Positions 50,525-59,348 of a DNA stretch of 64,000 bases are shown here, in pieces. Position 1 is the stretch's first letter, and each line of letters begins with the position of its first letter. The notes beneath the pieces were generated by a model that ran no database searches, had not been told where the DNA came from, and was given only the letters and a program-made list of their open reading frames with translations. The translations under genes were made by a program, and so were the position numbers. Source of the DNA: Seminavis robusta (Eukaryota > Bacillariophyta > Bacillariophyceae > Naviculales > Naviculaceae); the NCBI GenBank assembly GCA_903772945.1, contig CAICTM010000305.1, forward strand, positions 1-64,000, in the 5' to 3' direction.

Positions 50525-53239
50525 ATGAAGGTTGGGGTTTTCGAGGATCTGGGAGAAAAACGGGTTTGTCATTTCACACGCGACACAACAGCGAGAGGAG
50601 CACAGCAACTGGATAGAGCATTCAGCGCGCTCAAGAACCAGGGAATAGATAATGTGCAGCACTGCTCAGAAAAAAGGCACAGCGAGCAGTCGAGAGAAGA
50701 GGAAGTCGCAATGAAGAGAGGGAATAATGGTAAAGATGGCACTGGAATCGACTCCGAAGAGGAGGAAGTCGATTCGAAGCCCGCTGCCCTTGATATGGAA
50801 TCTTTGGCTGCCGCCACCACAAGATCTTCTGAAGTCCAACGGGAGGACCGGACCCTCGAGAATCACCAAGAAAACTTTGTACCCGACGATGAAAAGAAAG
50901 CACAGAAGGCTAGTTCGGCGCCATTTGGTGAAGGTGTTCCAGCGGCGAAAGCTGGCATTGGCAACACTGGCGGTACTCCCGCCGCTGTGGCCAAAGGTGC
51001 TAGCCTATCAGAAAAGAAACCCAAAGATCAAGAACCCGGCGCATCACCCATCATGGCAAGTACTGCAGCAAAAGTTGCAACTGGCGCTACTAGTGACCAG
51101 ACCGCGTCCCCGAGTTTGCCACCGCCGGATGCTGTGGTAGCAGCAGATGAGAAAACCAGAGAATCAACCAACGTTGCAACAGTTTGGGATGCACAGGAGT
51201 CTATACTAGTAGATGCCTCTCAAAGTGTTGCGATGAACGAAACTGTTGAGCACGAAGACCTTTCAAACAACACCATCACCATCAACACCTCATCGCAACC
51301 GGGGGCCTTCAGAGTGCCAGGTAGGTCATCAATTCAATCATCAGAGTCATCTCCACCGGATAGCTCCATGGTGAGCTCAGAAGAGCTAGTTCAAGCAATC
51401 AGAGACTCTGCTGATATTGAATCCAATGACGGGCTTATTGAAGCAGATCCTGTGGAGAGAGATAGTGTGCTATTCCGTCAACTACCCCGAGCAGAGATGG
51501 TTACTCGTAGGCCGCTGGAGCAGCCACGGCCCAAACGAGACCAGCAATACATCAGAGTCCTGGGTTTCCTTTTCTTTGCCTTGGCATGTTTGATCCTTGG
51601 GATATTCCTTGGTCAAGTCTTGCAGCACCAGAGGGGTGATATGCCCAACTCTGCTGCTCCGTCACTACGACCTTCTGAGTCTCCATCTTTTGCTCCTTCT
51701 GGGGTCCTCGATTTGATGCTACAAGAACTCCCCAGGTCTACAGTGGCCAAGCTTGACAGTATTTCAACTCCGCAATGGAGGGCAATGAACTGGCTGTTTT
51801 ACCATCCCGAAGTGCATAACATGGCAGAGTGGAGAAAGATTCAACTCTTTGCATTGGCTGCCTTCTACTATGCATTTGAGGGTCCTAATTGGAGAGAAGA
51901 AATCCGAAGTCGGTGGTTGCTCTATGACAAATCAGAATGTCTTTGGTTCTCAAGTGCCTATGGCAGATTCAGTGAAGATGGCCGAGACTATCAGGAGGAG
52001 ATTCAAAATGACATTGACCCTTGCAACCACCAAGGCAGAATCCAGACTATCATCCTTGATGACTTGGAGCTCTCTGCGTTTCAACCTTCTATCCCCCCAG
52101 AAATTGCATTGTTGTCCTCGTTGTCATACTTTGTCTTGCGTCGAAATGGAATCGATGCTACCCTGAGAGGTTGGGTGCCACCGGAAATATACAAGATGCA
52201 GAATCTCACCTACCTGGGACTCAACCACAATGAGATGCTTACAGGACAAATCCCAAGTGAGCTTGCCATGTTGACAAGCCTTCAAGAAGTACAGCTAGAC
52301 AGCTGCTCTCTTTCAGGGAGCCTCCCTACTGAGTTTGGGCTACTGCAAAATGCCAGAAAATTTGAGGTCAATCGAAACAGAGCGATCAAAGGCACTATTC
52401 CCACTGAGTTTGGTATGATGACCAGCATCCATGAAATGAGCCTCAACCAGAATAAGCTGTCTGGATCTCTTCCAAGTGAGCTGTTTCAGATGACAGAGAT
52501 CAAGGAGCTTCAGCTGGCAAGAAACAAGTTCACAGGAACCCTTCCAGTTGAGCTTGGTTTGCTGACAAGGCTCGCAGATTTGAGGGCACAGAAGAACAAG
52601 TTGTTTGGTACAGTGCCCAGTGAGCTCGGGCTACTAACAAGGCTCACCAGGCTGAACTTTGGCTACAACAACCTGGAAGGAGAGATTCCATCAGAGATTG
52701 GAAGGCTCACTGCCATCACCCAACTATATCTCAGTGCTTCATCACTCTCTGGCCCTATTCCATCCGAGTGTGGATTGCTGACGAATGTAACCAGCCTTGT
52801 TGTATTTGACAACAATCTTTCCTTCATCACAAGTGAACTTTGGCAGTTGGCAAACATAAACCATCTCCGAATCAATGGCAATCAGTTCAATGGGCAAGTT
52901 CCAACAGACGTTGGTCAGATGAAAGCAATGGTGGAACCGAAAGCCTTTGAGAACTCATTCACTGGGGCCCTGCCCAGTGAACTTGCTCTACTGACTGGCA
53001 TGACAACATTGGAGCTCCATGGTAATCAGTTTTCTGGTTCGATCCCAAGTGAGCTGTCGCTGTTGGCATTGAATGGTGCCTTGAATTTTCTGACTCTTGG
53101 TGGCAATGCTCTCTCTGGGGTAGTTCCCGATGGTTTATGTGCCCTGGGCCAATACAACACTTCCAGGAAAGACGCTCATGGCCTGCAATTTGACTGTGAC
53201 GCGCTCCTTTGTGGGTGTGATTGGTGTAGTTGTAGCTAA
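50525..53239 (+). CDS. Single-pass membrane LRR protein (receptor-like, no kinase)
   Basis: 904 residues if the ATG at 50525 is used; the ATG at 50711 (MKRGNNGKDGTG) is an equally good alternative and would shorten it by 62. The N-terminal 330 residues are low complexity and charged. One TM helix follows (about 341-366, LGFLFFALACLILGIFLG), then a short Ser/Pro linker (PSESPSFAPSG) and a helical capping part with W, F and Y (ALAAFYYAFEGPNW). About ten plant-type LRRs come next, with the repeat LxxLxxLxLxxNxLxGxIPSE. The last has NALSGVVPDGLCALG and a Cys-rich end (CDALLCGCDWCSC). The N-terminus is cytosolic and the LRRs are outside (inference). This architecture is common in raphid diatoms; the ligand is unknown. 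Confidence 0.87.
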   Translation: MKVGVFEDLGEKRVCHFTRDTTARGAQQLDRAFSALKNQGIDNVQHCSEKRHSEQSREEEVAMKRGNNGKDGTGIDSEEEEVDSKPAALDMESLAAATTRSSEVQREDRTLENHQENFVPDDEKKAQKASSAPFGEGVPAAKAGIGNTGGTPAAVAKGASLSEKKPKDQEPGASPIMASTAAKVATGATSDQTASPSLPPPDAVVAADEKTRESTNVATVWDAQESILVDASQSVAMNETVEHEDLSNNTITINTSSQPGAFRVPGRSSIQSSESSPPDSSMVSSEELVQAIRDSADIESNDGLIEADPVERDSVLFRQLPRAEMVTRRPLEQPRPKRDQQYIRVLGFLFFALACLILGIFLGQVLQHQRGDMPNSAAPSLRPSESPSFAPSGVLDLMLQELPRSTVAKLDSISTPQWRAMNWLFYHPEVHNMAEWRKIQLFALAAFYYAFEGPNWREEIRSRWLLYDKSECLWFSSAYGRFSEDGRDYQEEIQNDIDPCNHQGRIQTIILDDLELSAFQPSIPPEIALLSSLSYFVLRRNGIDATLRGWVPPEIYKMQNLTYLGLNHNEMLTGQIPSELAMLTSLQEVQLDSCSLSGSLPTEFGLLQNARKFEVNRNRAIKGTIPTEFGMMTSIHEMSLNQNKLSGSLPSELFQMTEIKELQLARNKFTGTLPVELGLLTRLADLRAQKNKLFGTVPSELGLLTRLTRLNFGYNNLEGEIPSEIGRLTAITQLYLSASSLSGPIPSECGLLTNVTSLVVFDNNLSFITSELWQLANINHLRINGNQFNGQVPTDVGQMKAMVEPKAFENSFTGALPSELALLTGMTTLELHGNQFSGSIPSELSLLALNGALNFLTLGGNALSGVVPDGLCALGQYNTSRKDAHGLQFDCDALLCGCDWCSCS

Positions 53240-54577
53240 TCGCTCTTTGATAGATTAGCTTCCTGCGTGATGTCCCACTGCATATATAACAGAACGCGTC
53301 AGCAGCCAACAGAATGTAACTGCCGATAAGATGCATGTATGCTCTAGTAGTTGGCATCAGTGCGATCGCTGAGCCACGCAGTGGCGAACGCTTTTCAGTT
53401 GCGGTGTCAATTGCTTTCTACGGCTTCTGAGCGAACTGCTAGAAATGCTTGCGGCGGCGGGGGTTGTTCGATGAGCAAGACCAGACGGGCGAGGCCTTAA
53501 CGAACAAGCGCCCCGCTGTACCTGGTACCACTGTGCTTCAGGCAACTGCAACCACCGTCAACCGGCAGAAGCTGAGGAGAGCTCAACTGGTGGCGAAAAG
53601 AGGACTCTCATGCTAGCTGCCTGTGGGGTCACTTTATATCGCGAGAACACTCCGCTAGCTAGGTAACCGTGGATTTTGCTTTTAAGAGATAATGGGATGC
53701 GCATCCAAGAGCTCTTCTATCTTGTTTCAACGAGCCTTCTGTGCAGTGCTATGAATACGGCCATAGTTGAAATTTCCTTTTTGTCCTTCGTCGGCTGACA
53801 GGTTAATGCGGCGGCTCTCCCTTCGGGCTGCTTCTCGACGCCTGGATCTCACTGCGAACAGGGAGTTCCCGACCTATGCCAGGTAACAGTTCGATGCTTC
53901 GGGTAACAACAATGCTGTATACCGGTAAGCACATCAACCAAAGCTTTTCCCTTATCATGTCGAGCAGTATGCTACTAGTATGGCACCGGTATGATTTACC
54001 GGTATGAAGGGGCCAGTGAGAGCTGAAGTTTGTCGCTTCGTACGTATTTAAGTATCTTCAACAAAAGTAAGTTTCGGAAAGTTTCTTATGTATCCCCACC
54101 CCCTGTGTCCTCCCGCTAAATGTAGCAACAGAGCAACGCTTCATTACTACGGGTAAATATTTTGAAACGAACGCTGTCACTTACTAGTACTTTGGTACCG
54201 GTGTACCGATATGCACGTATGCACTCTCCAAGATCTTGTCTTACTATTTAGTATCTCGACACTCGGCGAGCTCTCGGCGTTCTCGTCGCTGCGAAAAAAG
54301 TAAGAAAGGAGATGCCAACACTGGTGGCTTTAAATCTTTTCGCGTTTGCTGTTTTCTCACAAGACACCATCCAAGACGGTCTTTAAAAAGAAGGCGTAAG
54401 CACTCTGAGATGTGTAATTCTCCCAACCAAGACCACGATTAGATATTAAGTAATATTGTGCCCCAAAAAGTCCCACCCAAACCCCCAATACTTACAGACC
54501 CGTAGATTGTGAGATTGCATCCGTACCTCACTCAAACTGCTCACAATTTCAAAACGCCGCAAATCGGAGCTTTCGGA
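53240..54577. other. Gene-free stretch
   Basis: 1.3 kb with no supported gene. It carries several CCGGTA palindrome clusters (53927, 53983-54003, 54195-54206). The last 100 bases are the leader of the next gene. Confidence 0.45.
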
Positions 54578-55579
54578 ATGAACATGGATCTTTTCTTTCA
54601 AGTGGACCAGAAATCAGTCGAGACCGGTGGTCGACTCTCTGGATGTCTCGTCATCAAGGCCAGCAAGGCAATCGCTGCCACTGAATTGAGTTTACGCTTC
54701 CGTGGGAAAGAGCTCACGACGGTCGAAGGAAGCAAAGGCAGCAGATGCTGCGCAGAAGCGGAATTGGTCAATGTTGGCATATCCACAGCACAGCACGGCA
54801 TAATTCAAGCAGGTCACATCGCAGCGGGAACGCACCATGTTCCTTTTTCAATCATGGTGCCTCATGACCTTCCGCCCACCATTCGCCTGTCCCATCGTGG
54901 TCGAGATCGGCTGATAGCCAATGAGGGTGCTCGAGTTGAATACTCGCTGCGCGCCGTGGTAGAAGGTTCCGGTATCCTAAAGAACTACCAAGCTCGAAAG
55001 GAAATCCGAGTGGTAGCCAAGTCTAAGCGCCCACGACCAGTCCAGAAGATCTTGACGTTTGACGGAGGCAAGATCACTTGCGGACTAAAGATCCTGGACA
55101 CACGGTTGCGCGTTGGGCAACACCCCCAAGTCCAACTTTCTATAATCAATGAGGGTGACACAGTTGTGGAGTCCATCGAAGCCAAGGTGCAGCAGAAGGT
55201 GAGGTGGAGTGCCAAGGGTGAATGCGGGGGTGGTCGAAAGGCCCCTACCTACATTACAATCAAGAGTGAAACATTGATCAAGCAAGCAACGATCTTGGAT
55301 GGCTCCTCCTCAATGGATATGTCTTCTGGAAGTGTCACGTTACAAGACCCGCAAAAGGCAAAGAAATACAAGATTCATCTAGTCAAAAAGGAACTTGCAG
55401 GTGGACATGGCAACGCTCTTGTGCTGCCGGCCGTACCGAGCACGGCGTTGAACAGTCACTGCAAAGGAAAGAACAACATCAAGGTGGACCACCAGATATT
55501 GGTTACCATAAGCACGCCCGAGAGGGCCCATTCCAAGAATCTGGTAATGGCCATCCCTGTCACAATCGCTGCCCAATAA
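54578..55579 (+). CDS. Arrestin-fold protein (ARRDC-like)
   Basis: 333 residues from the first ATG of the frame, at 54578. The N-terminal half has the arrestin N-domain pattern: LFFQVDQKSVETGGRLSGCL (the family's G-x-x-V-x-G-x-L strand), ELSLRFRGKE, AGTHHVPFSIMVP, DLPPTIR and VEYSLRAVVEG. The C-half has the second beta sandwich: ITCGLKILDTRLRVGQHPQV, VQLSIINEGDTVVESIEAKV, and a final strand LVMAIPVTIAAQ. No PPxY motif or phosphorylation tail is seen, so it is a short alpha-arrestin or Vps26-like adaptor, likely in endocytic sorting (family knowledge). The cargo is unknown. Confidence 0.8.
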   Translation: MNMDLFFQVDQKSVETGGRLSGCLVIKASKAIAATELSLRFRGKELTTVEGSKGSRCCAEAELVNVGISTAQHGIIQAGHIAAGTHHVPFSIMVPHDLPPTIRLSHRGRDRLIANEGARVEYSLRAVVEGSGILKNYQARKEIRVVAKSKRPRPVQKILTFDGGKITCGLKILDTRLRVGQHPQVQLSIINEGDTVVESIEAKVQQKVRWSAKGECGGGRKAPTYITIKSETLIKQATILDGSSSMDMSSGSVTLQDPQKAKKYKIHLVKKELAGGHGNALVLPAVPSTALNSHCKGKNNIKVDHQILVTISTPERAHSKNLVMAIPVTIAAQ

Positions 55580-55904
55580 CTACGGTACCAGTACCGGTCG
55601 GAAGAGCTGATGCTCGCAACTAGATAGATCTGACCGACAGCAGCAGTTGTAAAATATAGAAACTAATAGATGATGCTAAAACTTCTGCTATCTAGTTCAC
55701 ATAGCTTTTCAGTCAGGAGATGACACCATGGATTATCTGCTTGCTCAAGCCCTAGCTAGGTTACAGTACGGAAAGTCTCTGTCTTACACTTGAGTCGATC
55801 GGAAATCACTCGGCAAGACCCAACCGCCCAAGAAGGTCAGTTGCTGGCTTCCACCTTTGGGTAATCAGGCAGCGCAATTCCTATTGTACAGAGTCGAGTC
55901 AGTC
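55580..55904. other. Convergent intergenic region
   Basis: 3' flanks of two convergent genes; GGTACCAGTACCGG at about 55586. No gene. Confidence 0.4.
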
Positions 55905-57908
55905 TCACATGGAAGTGGCATTTTTGCCTTCCTTTTGGATCCATTTGCGACCACCGACAACTCTTGGATCATTCTCAGCTATTGGCTCTTGTTTAGCTTT
56001 CGCGTTTTTGTTGCCAGCCTTTTTGTGCTCATCAACAGATGTCTTTGTTTTGGCCTTCTTCTCCAAGCGGCCAGCTCCGTCGGTTGCCTTTTGGCGTGGA
56101 TCCGATGGTGGATCTGTAGCCATCGCTGTTCTGGTCTTCTTCTCGGAGCGCCGATTTGTTGCCGTTTGGCGTGGCTTTGTCGGATCCGTCGTAGAAGTCT
56201 GGGTAGTGTTCTCCTCACCACGACGACGACGACGACGACGAGCCACGTTGGTTGCCTTTTGGCGTGCCTTTTCTGGTTGATCTGCGGCCGCCGTCTGTTT
56301 CTCCGAACGGCGAGCGACGGCCCGAAATTTACCGCTATGGTTGCGTCCAGCCTTTTTGTGGTCGGCTGGCAACACGGCGGGCGGTTGAGGCTTTTTCTCT
56401 GTCTCCGTTTCGGTGCGTTGATGGTTGCGCCGCAAGTTTGTCCTTTGGTCTTGCTTTCTTTGATTGGAAGTTGTTGCGTGGTCGTCTTGGCGTGGCTTTG
56501 TTGGTGGATCTGTAGGAGGAATCCAGGTACTGTTACTCATGATTTCAACATACCGCAGTGGATGTCCCGTTTCTCCGGGTGGAATTTTGCTGACTCCTCC
56601 CGTGTACTTGGCCCACTCCCAGGGCATGTTTACGTAGTAATCCGCCAACCCCCACGTTTGTTGGAATAGCTGTTGCGCACGGGGATCGTCTTTGCATGAT
56701 TTGGCTCGATCGCAGTATTGTTGCAATCCATCGTGAAAGTAATTGGGACGATTGCCGTTGAAATGGAGAAAGCCCACACCATCGGGTCTCTTTTTTAGCA
56801 CGTGGTGCGGTACAGGTCGATGTCCGTGTCCCATGTGGGTATCCCATGTGACCGGGAGTGGTCCCATGATTTCCGGGTTGGCCTTGGTGACTTTCTCTAA
56901 TAGACTTTGATCGCCGCCATGATCCACAATGGGCAATTGATCGACCAAATCCCAAAAATTTCCGGCTCGATCAATATTGATAATGATAAAAGCACTACAG
57001 AGCCACGTCGCAGAGGCTTGAAAGGAATACGAAGCATTGACATGTTTCCAGAGGTCCCCGAGATTGGCCATGATGACGGCATCGGCATCCATATAGGCCA
57101 CAGGGCCGGTCCCTTGCGGGAGTACCATGGGCGACAAGAGTCGGTAATATCCCCCCAACGAGACACGTTCGTCAATTGTGGCTTGTCCACCACGAAAGGC
57201 GTGTTTCAATAACGCGTGGAATTCGGCTTGTCGTCGTTCGACATTGTAGATGGTGACGGTAATGGGATTTCGCCATAGACTGCCAATCAAATGGTTGTCT
57301 TGCAATCGCTCTTGTACTCGAACATGTGCGTCTCCATTGGCCACAATGTGAATGTGGAGTGGTGCATCGAGAGGAGCATTCAAGAGAACACTCTTAAAGG
57401 CAACCTCCCATTCGTCAAAAAAGAATTGGTTGCTTCCATGCAGACCAAACAGAACATTGACAGTCTCTGGTTGTTTCGGCGGCTCTTTGGGTTCATCTGA
57501 TGCTGTTTCTTCTTCTTCCTCTAATGCTGTTGTTGATTGATTTTCTTCTGATGAATTCTTCTGCTCATCGTTGTTGATGATGGCAGTCTCATTCTTTGCT
57601 GCCCCAAGGAACTCCAAGTCGACGTGTGGCAAATTATTGGAGTTTGTCTGGTCCAACCGTCGCATCGTGGTGTTCAAGTTCCTATTTTCAAAGACCATGG
57701 CATAACGATTCTGAATGGCATATTGGACCTGGAGCAGTATGCATCCCACCACGGCCACCCAACGAAATCGTCCCGACTTGAGAAACTTGGTAATCGTTTT
57801 GGAATACTTTGCGTGTGCTGGCAAAACTACTGCGTGTTTGGTGGAAACAACAGTGGATCCATTATTGGCATTGGATGTGGCGCTAGTTGTTGGAGTGCTG
57901 ATGCTCAT
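55905..57908 (-). CDS. Type II membrane glycosyltransferase (GT8-like) with repetitive basic tail
   Basis: 667 residues. A short N-terminal cytosolic part, a TM anchor (about 48-65, FRWVAVVGCILLQVQYAI), an acidic stem (ALEEEEETASDEPKEP), then a catalytic domain (about 145-450). It shows VNVLFGLHGSNQFFFDEWEV, the DxD motif YMDADAVIM (Asp 274 and 276), IIINIDRAG, and HFNGNRPN near the end. This layout matches GT8/LARGE-like transferases in the Golgi that use a nucleotide sugar with Mn2+ (family knowledge). After the fold is about 170 residues of Lys/Arg/Thr-rich sequence, in which units like TDPTKPRQTATNRRSEKKTR recur about four times, with an R-run (VARRRRRRR). The tail should lie in the lumen. 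Its codon use looks like the rest of the gene, and the frame is open throughout. Confidence 0.85.
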   Translation of the reverse strand: MSISTPTTSATSNANNGSTVVSTKHAVVLPAHAKYSKTITKFLKSGRFRWVAVVGCILLQVQYAIQNRYAMVFENRNLNTTMRRLDQTNSNNLPHVDLEFLGAAKNETAIINNDEQKNSSEENQSTTALEEEEETASDEPKEPPKQPETVNVLFGLHGSNQFFFDEWEVAFKSVLLNAPLDAPLHIHIVANGDAHVRVQERLQDNHLIGSLWRNPITVTIYNVERRQAEFHALLKHAFRGGQATIDERVSLGGYYRLLSPMVLPQGTGPVAYMDADAVIMANLGDLWKHVNASYSFQASATWLCSAFIIINIDRAGNFWDLVDQLPIVDHGGDQSLLEKVTKANPEIMGPLPVTWDTHMGHGHRPVPHHVLKKRPDGVGFLHFNGNRPNYFHDGLQQYCDRAKSCKDDPRAQQLFQQTWGLADYYVNMPWEWAKYTGGVSKIPPGETGHPLRYVEIMSNSTWIPPTDPPTKPRQDDHATTSNQRKQDQRTNLRRNHQRTETETEKKPQPPAVLPADHKKAGRNHSGKFRAVARRSEKQTAAADQPEKARQKATNVARRRRRRRGEENTTQTSTTDPTKPRQTATNRRSEKKTRTAMATDPPSDPRQKATDGAGRLEKKAKTKTSVDEHKKAGNKNAKAKQEPIAENDPRVVGGRKWIQKEGKNATSM

Positions 57909-58410
57909 GGTGACTGAGGGATTCGAGCAGGCAATGGATGGATTCTATGTTGTGATTTGTGCTACTCGGGTTCTTTTATCGCATGTGTGTGTGCCATTAC
58001 CACACTCACAGAATGGTTAGTTTTATCACCACGTCTCCGCGGGATGAACTGAAGCGTTCTCAGATCCCTCGTCGTTCCAACGGCGAATCCGGACAAAAAA
58101 TGAGCTCATAAATAAGCCAGGAGGCTACAAAAACATACGGTAGGCTTCGGCTGGACCACACTCCATCGTCGCAACGAATGACCAAAAGCCAACCCCAATA
58201 CTGCCCCAAGATCAGGTTTTCATTCCTAACTAGCTAGCTAGCTCTAGCTAGTTTATCAGGAAGCTTTTGGAGTATAAAGAGAGCAGAAACCTCCGATGAA
58301 ACCAGTGCCAGAAGAGATATTTTAGAAACGATCAATCACTGTCACTCTCACTGTCAAGTGCATCGGGACAACCATTTGCAAGACACCACGCGAAAATCTC
58401 CAAAGATCCT
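57909..58410. other. Gene-free stretch
   Basis: Upstream of the glycosyltransferase and downstream of the ankyrin-like fragment. CTAGCTAGCTAGCTCTAGCT lies near 58231. No gene. Confidence 0.4.
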
Positions 58411-58882
58411 TTAGCCATTCAGTTCATCCCAGGAATATTCATTTTCATACAACCATTCTTGCAGCATGTCCAACTGTCCATTTTCAGCTGCCAATGCACA
58501 TATACTTTTCTTCATCGCCAAGGCATCCATATTCATGCGCCCAATTTGATTCTGAACATCAAAGCAAGCCTTCCAGAACTCTCCGTTCCTGGCTGCAATT
58601 TCAGAAGCTGCAGGTGGTGGCTGCAACTGCCTTCACGCAAGGAGTCTTTACCCCAAAGACAGTGATGTCTTTTGGCATACCCGTAGCCAGACCTTTGGAG
58701 CCGTCTGGGAAACATCCAATCGAATGTTCAATGTTGGAGCAAATCGACTGGACTGGACTCTTCGATTGAAGATCCAATTCGAATTGCTCGTCGAAGGGAA
58801 GACCATGACAATGATTTATCAGCCGCATGTTTCCTAACTCCTGATTCTCCTTGCTATCACGACATCTTGTGTTGCATTCCAT
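58411..58882 (-). pseudogene. Ankyrin-repeat-like fragment
   Basis: The C-terminal part (58626-58411) reads SICALAAENGQLDMLQEWLY then ENEYSWDE. That is the diatom/oomycete ankyrin consensus (AAENGxLDxLxWLxENxxxWDE). It is preceded by a helical unit (NGEFWKACFDVQNQIGRMNM). An overlapping frame from an ATG at 58882 (MECNTRCRDSKENQE) ends at 58601 and holds a segment GLPFDEQFELDLQ. The two frames do not join by a convincing intron, so this is a broken or partial gene with at most one and a half ankyrin repeats. A short real protein from the ATG at 58882 is possible but lacks a recognisable domain. Confidence 0.4.
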
Positions 58883-59348
58883 TTTTACCGGTAAGCAGGT
58901 CCCAACTATTTAGACGTGCTAGTACACCAGAACACTTTTGTACCGGGGGCCTAAAAGTCATTGATAACAACACTCCAGTCGCGCGGAGCAAGTGCATCAA
59001 AGAAAGGAAAGTTCTTTTAATTTATTTAGTCGAGGAGGGTCTTTGGGACACGACAGGCGATGGCTCCACCAGTTCGCCTTCATCACCCACCATCGTTTTG
59101 TTGTTAGGGAAGAAGCAACAACCCGGCCAATATTTATTTATTTGCTACCTGTGCAATCCAGAGACTGCTCTTCATTATCCAACTCATCAGGCACCCTTCC
59201 GGCATGGATCTCCTGGTTTTAATATAGTGTAGTGTTGTTCTGTATACCCAGGATACCCCAGGATAAGGCCCATTATCAAGTTGCCACCTCCATTCTACCG
59301 TAATCAGTGTTCGGGTCCATTGTTTCCCACGCTCCCATAGTGTAGACG
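58883..59348. other. Divergent intergenic region
   Basis: Promoter-side region of the large plus-strand gene and of the ankyrin-like fragment. A repeat CCCAGGATACCCCAGGATA lies at about 59247. No gene. Confidence 0.4.

Noticed and set aside
55857-56669. Hydrophobic Cys/Trp/Arg-rich frame antisense to the glycosyltransferase tail
   Set aside because: It is the complement of the Lys/Arg/Thr repeats; apparent membrane segments come from reversed Lys codons.
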